Assembly: GCA_041750975.1 (NCBI GenBank)
Contig: JBGSYN010000070.1
Location: 1 to 6,714 of the forward strand
Direction: 5' to 3'
DNA from: JBGSYN01 sp041750975
GTDB taxonomy: Bacteria; Pseudomonadota; Alphaproteobacteria; Geminicoccales; Geminicoccaceae
Length of the DNA stretch: 6,714 bases
In this document: positions 5,374 to 6,714 of the stretch, in pieces
How the letters are laid out: each line of letters opens with the position of its first letter
How positions within the stretch are numbered: the stretch's first letter is position 1
The notes under the pieces: generated by a model
What the model was told of the DNA's origin: nothing
What the model saw: the letters and a program-made list of their open reading frames with translations, nothing else
The model's database searches: none
Program-made: the position numbers and the translations under genes

Positions 5374-5847
5374 TTAGCTCGGCGTCTCATTGAGCAGCCG
5401 CGGATCGGGGTCTGTCTCACCGATAGCGGCAATCAATTCTTCGAGTATGGAATCGGCGGAAGCGAGGCCGGCGATCGCCGATATGCGGCTTTGTTGCCGC
5501 AGCCCTTCAGTGGCCTGATCGAGAGCTCCGACGACATCATAATACATATCCTGGACCCGAATACTTGCCGAACTTCCGTCAAGCTCATGCGCAAATTCGG
5601 ACTGAAGATCGCTCAGCCGCTCATAATCGACGGGCTCGTCCTGTTCCAGCATCTGCATCAGCGTCTCGATCTCCGACTTTGAATTCTGCAGCAGTTCATG
5701 AAAGCTGTTTGGTCCTGCTTCCGGTGTCGATCCCGGGCTTGCCCCGGCATCACTCGGTGAGCTCGCCTCAGTCTGCGACCGAGGGGAAGTTGGGGCGATA
5801 AGGATGGCAACGAGAAATGCGGCAGCAATGACAGGGACGAACTTCAC
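5374..5847 (-). CDS. Unrecognised small secreted or membrane-anchored helical protein
   Basis: 157 residues; I do not recognise a family. The N-terminus (K2, then a hydrophobic run at 4-19 ending near SPRSQ) looks like a signal peptide or a single membrane anchor; no lipobox cysteine is seen and the protein has no Cys. Residues about 25-48 are a Ser/Pro/Gly/Ala/Glu-rich linker, which suggests an export-exposed spacer. Residues 49-145 are acidic and mostly helix-forming, with two likely amphipathic helices (about 49-90 and 97-145), so a small periplasmic helical bundle or coiled-coil adaptor is possible. The start is GTG with GGAGA 7 nt upstream. It lies 86 bp downstream of the DUF1194 gene on the same strand; both are exported, so a shared role at the envelope is possible but unproven. 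Confidence 0.7.
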   Translation of the reverse strand: MKFVPVIAAAFLVAILIAPTSPRSQTEASSPSDAGASPGSTPEAGPNSFHELLQNSKSEIETLMQMLEQDEPVDYERLSDLQSEFAHELDGSSASIRVQDMYYDVVGALDQATEGLRQQSRISAIAGLASADSILEELIAAIGETDPDPRLLNETPS

Positions 5848-5854
5848 GATTGAT

Positions 5855-5859
5855 TCTCC
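5855..5859 (-). promoter_or_regulatory. Ribosome binding site of the small secreted-protein gene
   Basis: On the minus strand this reads GGAGA, 7 nt before the GTG at 5847, and supports that GTG as the start. The signal-peptide-like N-terminus begins immediately after it. Confidence 0.6.
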
Positions 5860-5915
5860 AATCTCAGGCTAGGAGGCTACAACCTTTAGTCCGTCCAGAT
5901 GTTCCAAGGGCGTTA

Positions 5916-5931
5916 CCAGACGAAGTCCTGG
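5916..5931 (-). other. Small hairpin just after the DUF1194 stop
   Basis: On the minus strand CCAG and CTGG flank an 8-nt loop containing TTCG (CCAGGACTTCGTCTGG), starting 2 nt after the DUF1194 stop codon. There is no T-tract, so I call it a possible RNA 3'-end or processing stem and not a terminator. The remaining gap up to 5847 shows nothing else supportable. Confidence 0.25.
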
Positions 5932-5933
5932 CA

Positions 5934-6665
5934 TCAACGGTTGGCTAGCCGGGTTGCATTTGGGAGTGTCGCACCCGCGATCTCAAGCAGGAGTTTGCGG
6001 CGTACCGCGTCGGTGAAACTGATATCGCCGTCCGCCGTGACGACGAAGCTCGCGGGACCGCCGATGATCGTTCTTGCGAAGGCGTCCTCGAGGTCATAGC
6101 CGGCTGGACGGCCGCTGCAGTGGCGACAAAGAATAGCCAGACCGTTGATCGTGATATCGGCATCGAGCGCGCTTTGCCTTGCAACATGGAGCGGCGTGCC
6201 ATTCCAGTTGTTGGCGCTGTCGGCCGAAATGTCGATCACCCTGCGGTAACCCTGCAAGCCATTGCCCTCGATCTCTTCGCGGGCGGCATCGAGCGCGCTG
6301 CCGATGGCGTTGCGGCCATAAGCCTTGCGAGGTGTACTCAAAAGGGCATTGGCGAACGCCCCGGCGCTTTCCGGACCGTCGATAATGGTCCATGGCACGA
6401 CAACCTCTTGCGACAACGAATTGCCGAACTCGATGAAGGTGACGGCGATTTTCTGATCGAAACCTTGAGCGATAGCGCCGAGAATTTCCGGGTCCGTGAT
6501 CGCCGTCGCATAGCCCTGGCGCTGGAAAATGATCTCGTCATTGTCGATCGAGCCCGTGGCATCCGCCAGCAACACCAATTCGAGGTCGACGCGCTCGCCT
6601 TCCTGTCCTGCAGCCGGAACAGAAAGACCAGCCAGCATCAATGCCAGCCAAAAATAGCGTGCCAA
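5934..6665 (-). CDS. DUF1194 secreted von Willebrand A-like protein
   Basis: 243 residues. N-terminal signal peptide (hydrophobic at 4-18, likely cleavage after the Ala/Gly-rich VPAAG near 20), so exported to the periplasm. The rest is a DUF1194 domain, a vWA-type fold common in alphaproteobacteria whose function is not established. Family features: VDLELVLLADATGSID (26-41) with the metal-site loop D35-T37-S39, FQRQGYATAITDPE (47-60), VVVPWTII (88-95), IDISADSANN (144-153) with D149 as likely second metal-site Asp, and a CRHC pair (C180/C183) that could form a disulfide. The first metal-site position after Asp is Thr instead of the Ser of a classical DxSxS motif. The start is TTG: it is the first usable start after an in-frame upstream stop, GGAGGG lies 8 nt before it, and the next ATG (6638) would cut into the signal peptide. 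Upstream neighbour not visible. Confidence 0.9.
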   Translation of the reverse strand: MARYFWLALMLAGLSVPAAGQEGERVDLELVLLADATGSIDNDEIIFQRQGYATAITDPEILGAIAQGFDQKIAVTFIEFGNSLSQEVVVPWTIIDGPESAGAFANALLSTPRKAYGRNAIGSALDAAREEIEGNGLQGYRRVIDISADSANNWNGTPLHVARQSALDADITINGLAILCRHCSGRPAGYDLEDAFARTIIGGPASFVVTADGDISFTDAVRRKLLLEIAGATLPNATRLANR

Positions 6666-6673
6666 ATGAACTG

Positions 6674-6679
6674 CCCTCC
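6674..6679 (-). promoter_or_regulatory. Ribosome binding site deciding the DUF1194 TTG start
   Basis: On the minus strand this reads GGAGGG, 8 nt before the TTG at 6665. No ATG, GTG or other TTG occurs between the in-frame upstream stop and this TTG, so the rare start codon is well supported. Confidence 0.65.
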
Positions 6680-6714
6680 GAGTTTTCTCCCGCCATTTTC
6701 AGGTAGTGCGGCGG

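Noticed and set aside
5299..5682. Plus-strand open frame of 127 codons opposite the small secreted-protein gene
   Set aside because: There is no ribosome binding site or recognisable domain, and the opposite strand has a signal-peptide-bearing frame with a good ribosome binding site.

Overview
The window looks like a high-GC alphaproteobacterial chromosome, most likely from the Rhizobiales. This is inferred from base composition, from a DUF1194 secreted protein, from the Dpp/Opp-type transporter beside sugar-acid enzymes, and from the frequent GTG/TTG starts; no ribosomal or other phylogenetic marker is present. There are eight protein-coding genes. I see no RNA gene, insertion sequence, CRISPR array or origin.

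Left part (1-4024): a probable catabolic locus. The 3' part of a DppB/OppB-type ABC permease gene runs rightward and ends 5 bp from the end of a leftward operon. That operon reads, in transcription order, a small Mn/Fe-type cupin related to bacterial hydroxynitrile-lyase cupins (3005-2604), a 217-residue shortened enolase-superfamily protein (2604-1951), and a full-length enolase-superfamily acid-sugar dehydratase of the glucarate dehydratase group (1954-782). The three genes are joined by stop/start overlaps (TGATG, then ATGA), so they are probably translationally coupled. A GntR/HutC-type regulator with a UTRA ligand domain is transcribed divergently from a 173-bp, relatively AT-rich spacer that holds candidate promoters for both directions and two short inverted repeats. 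The simplest reading is ligand-controlled uptake and dehydration of a sugar acid or similar polyhydroxy acid, with the substrate unknown.

Right part (4025-6714): three leftward genes, each starting with GTG or TTG behind a good Shine-Dalgarno sequence. They are an endonuclease/exonuclease/phosphatase-fold hydrolase with an unusually long insert, a small unrecognised secreted or membrane-anchored helical protein, and a DUF1194 (von Willebrand A-like) secreted protein. They look unrelated to the catabolic locus and are separated from it by a convergent junction with a GC-rich hairpin.

The most unusual item is the shortened enolase-superfamily protein. It aligns by eye with the start and end of the full-length dehydratase encoded just downstream, but lacks about 130 residues of the middle of the barrel, including the catalytic lysines and two metal ligands. 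Its frame is nevertheless intact and locked between two coupled genes, which suggests a maintained non-catalytic partner and not simple decay.
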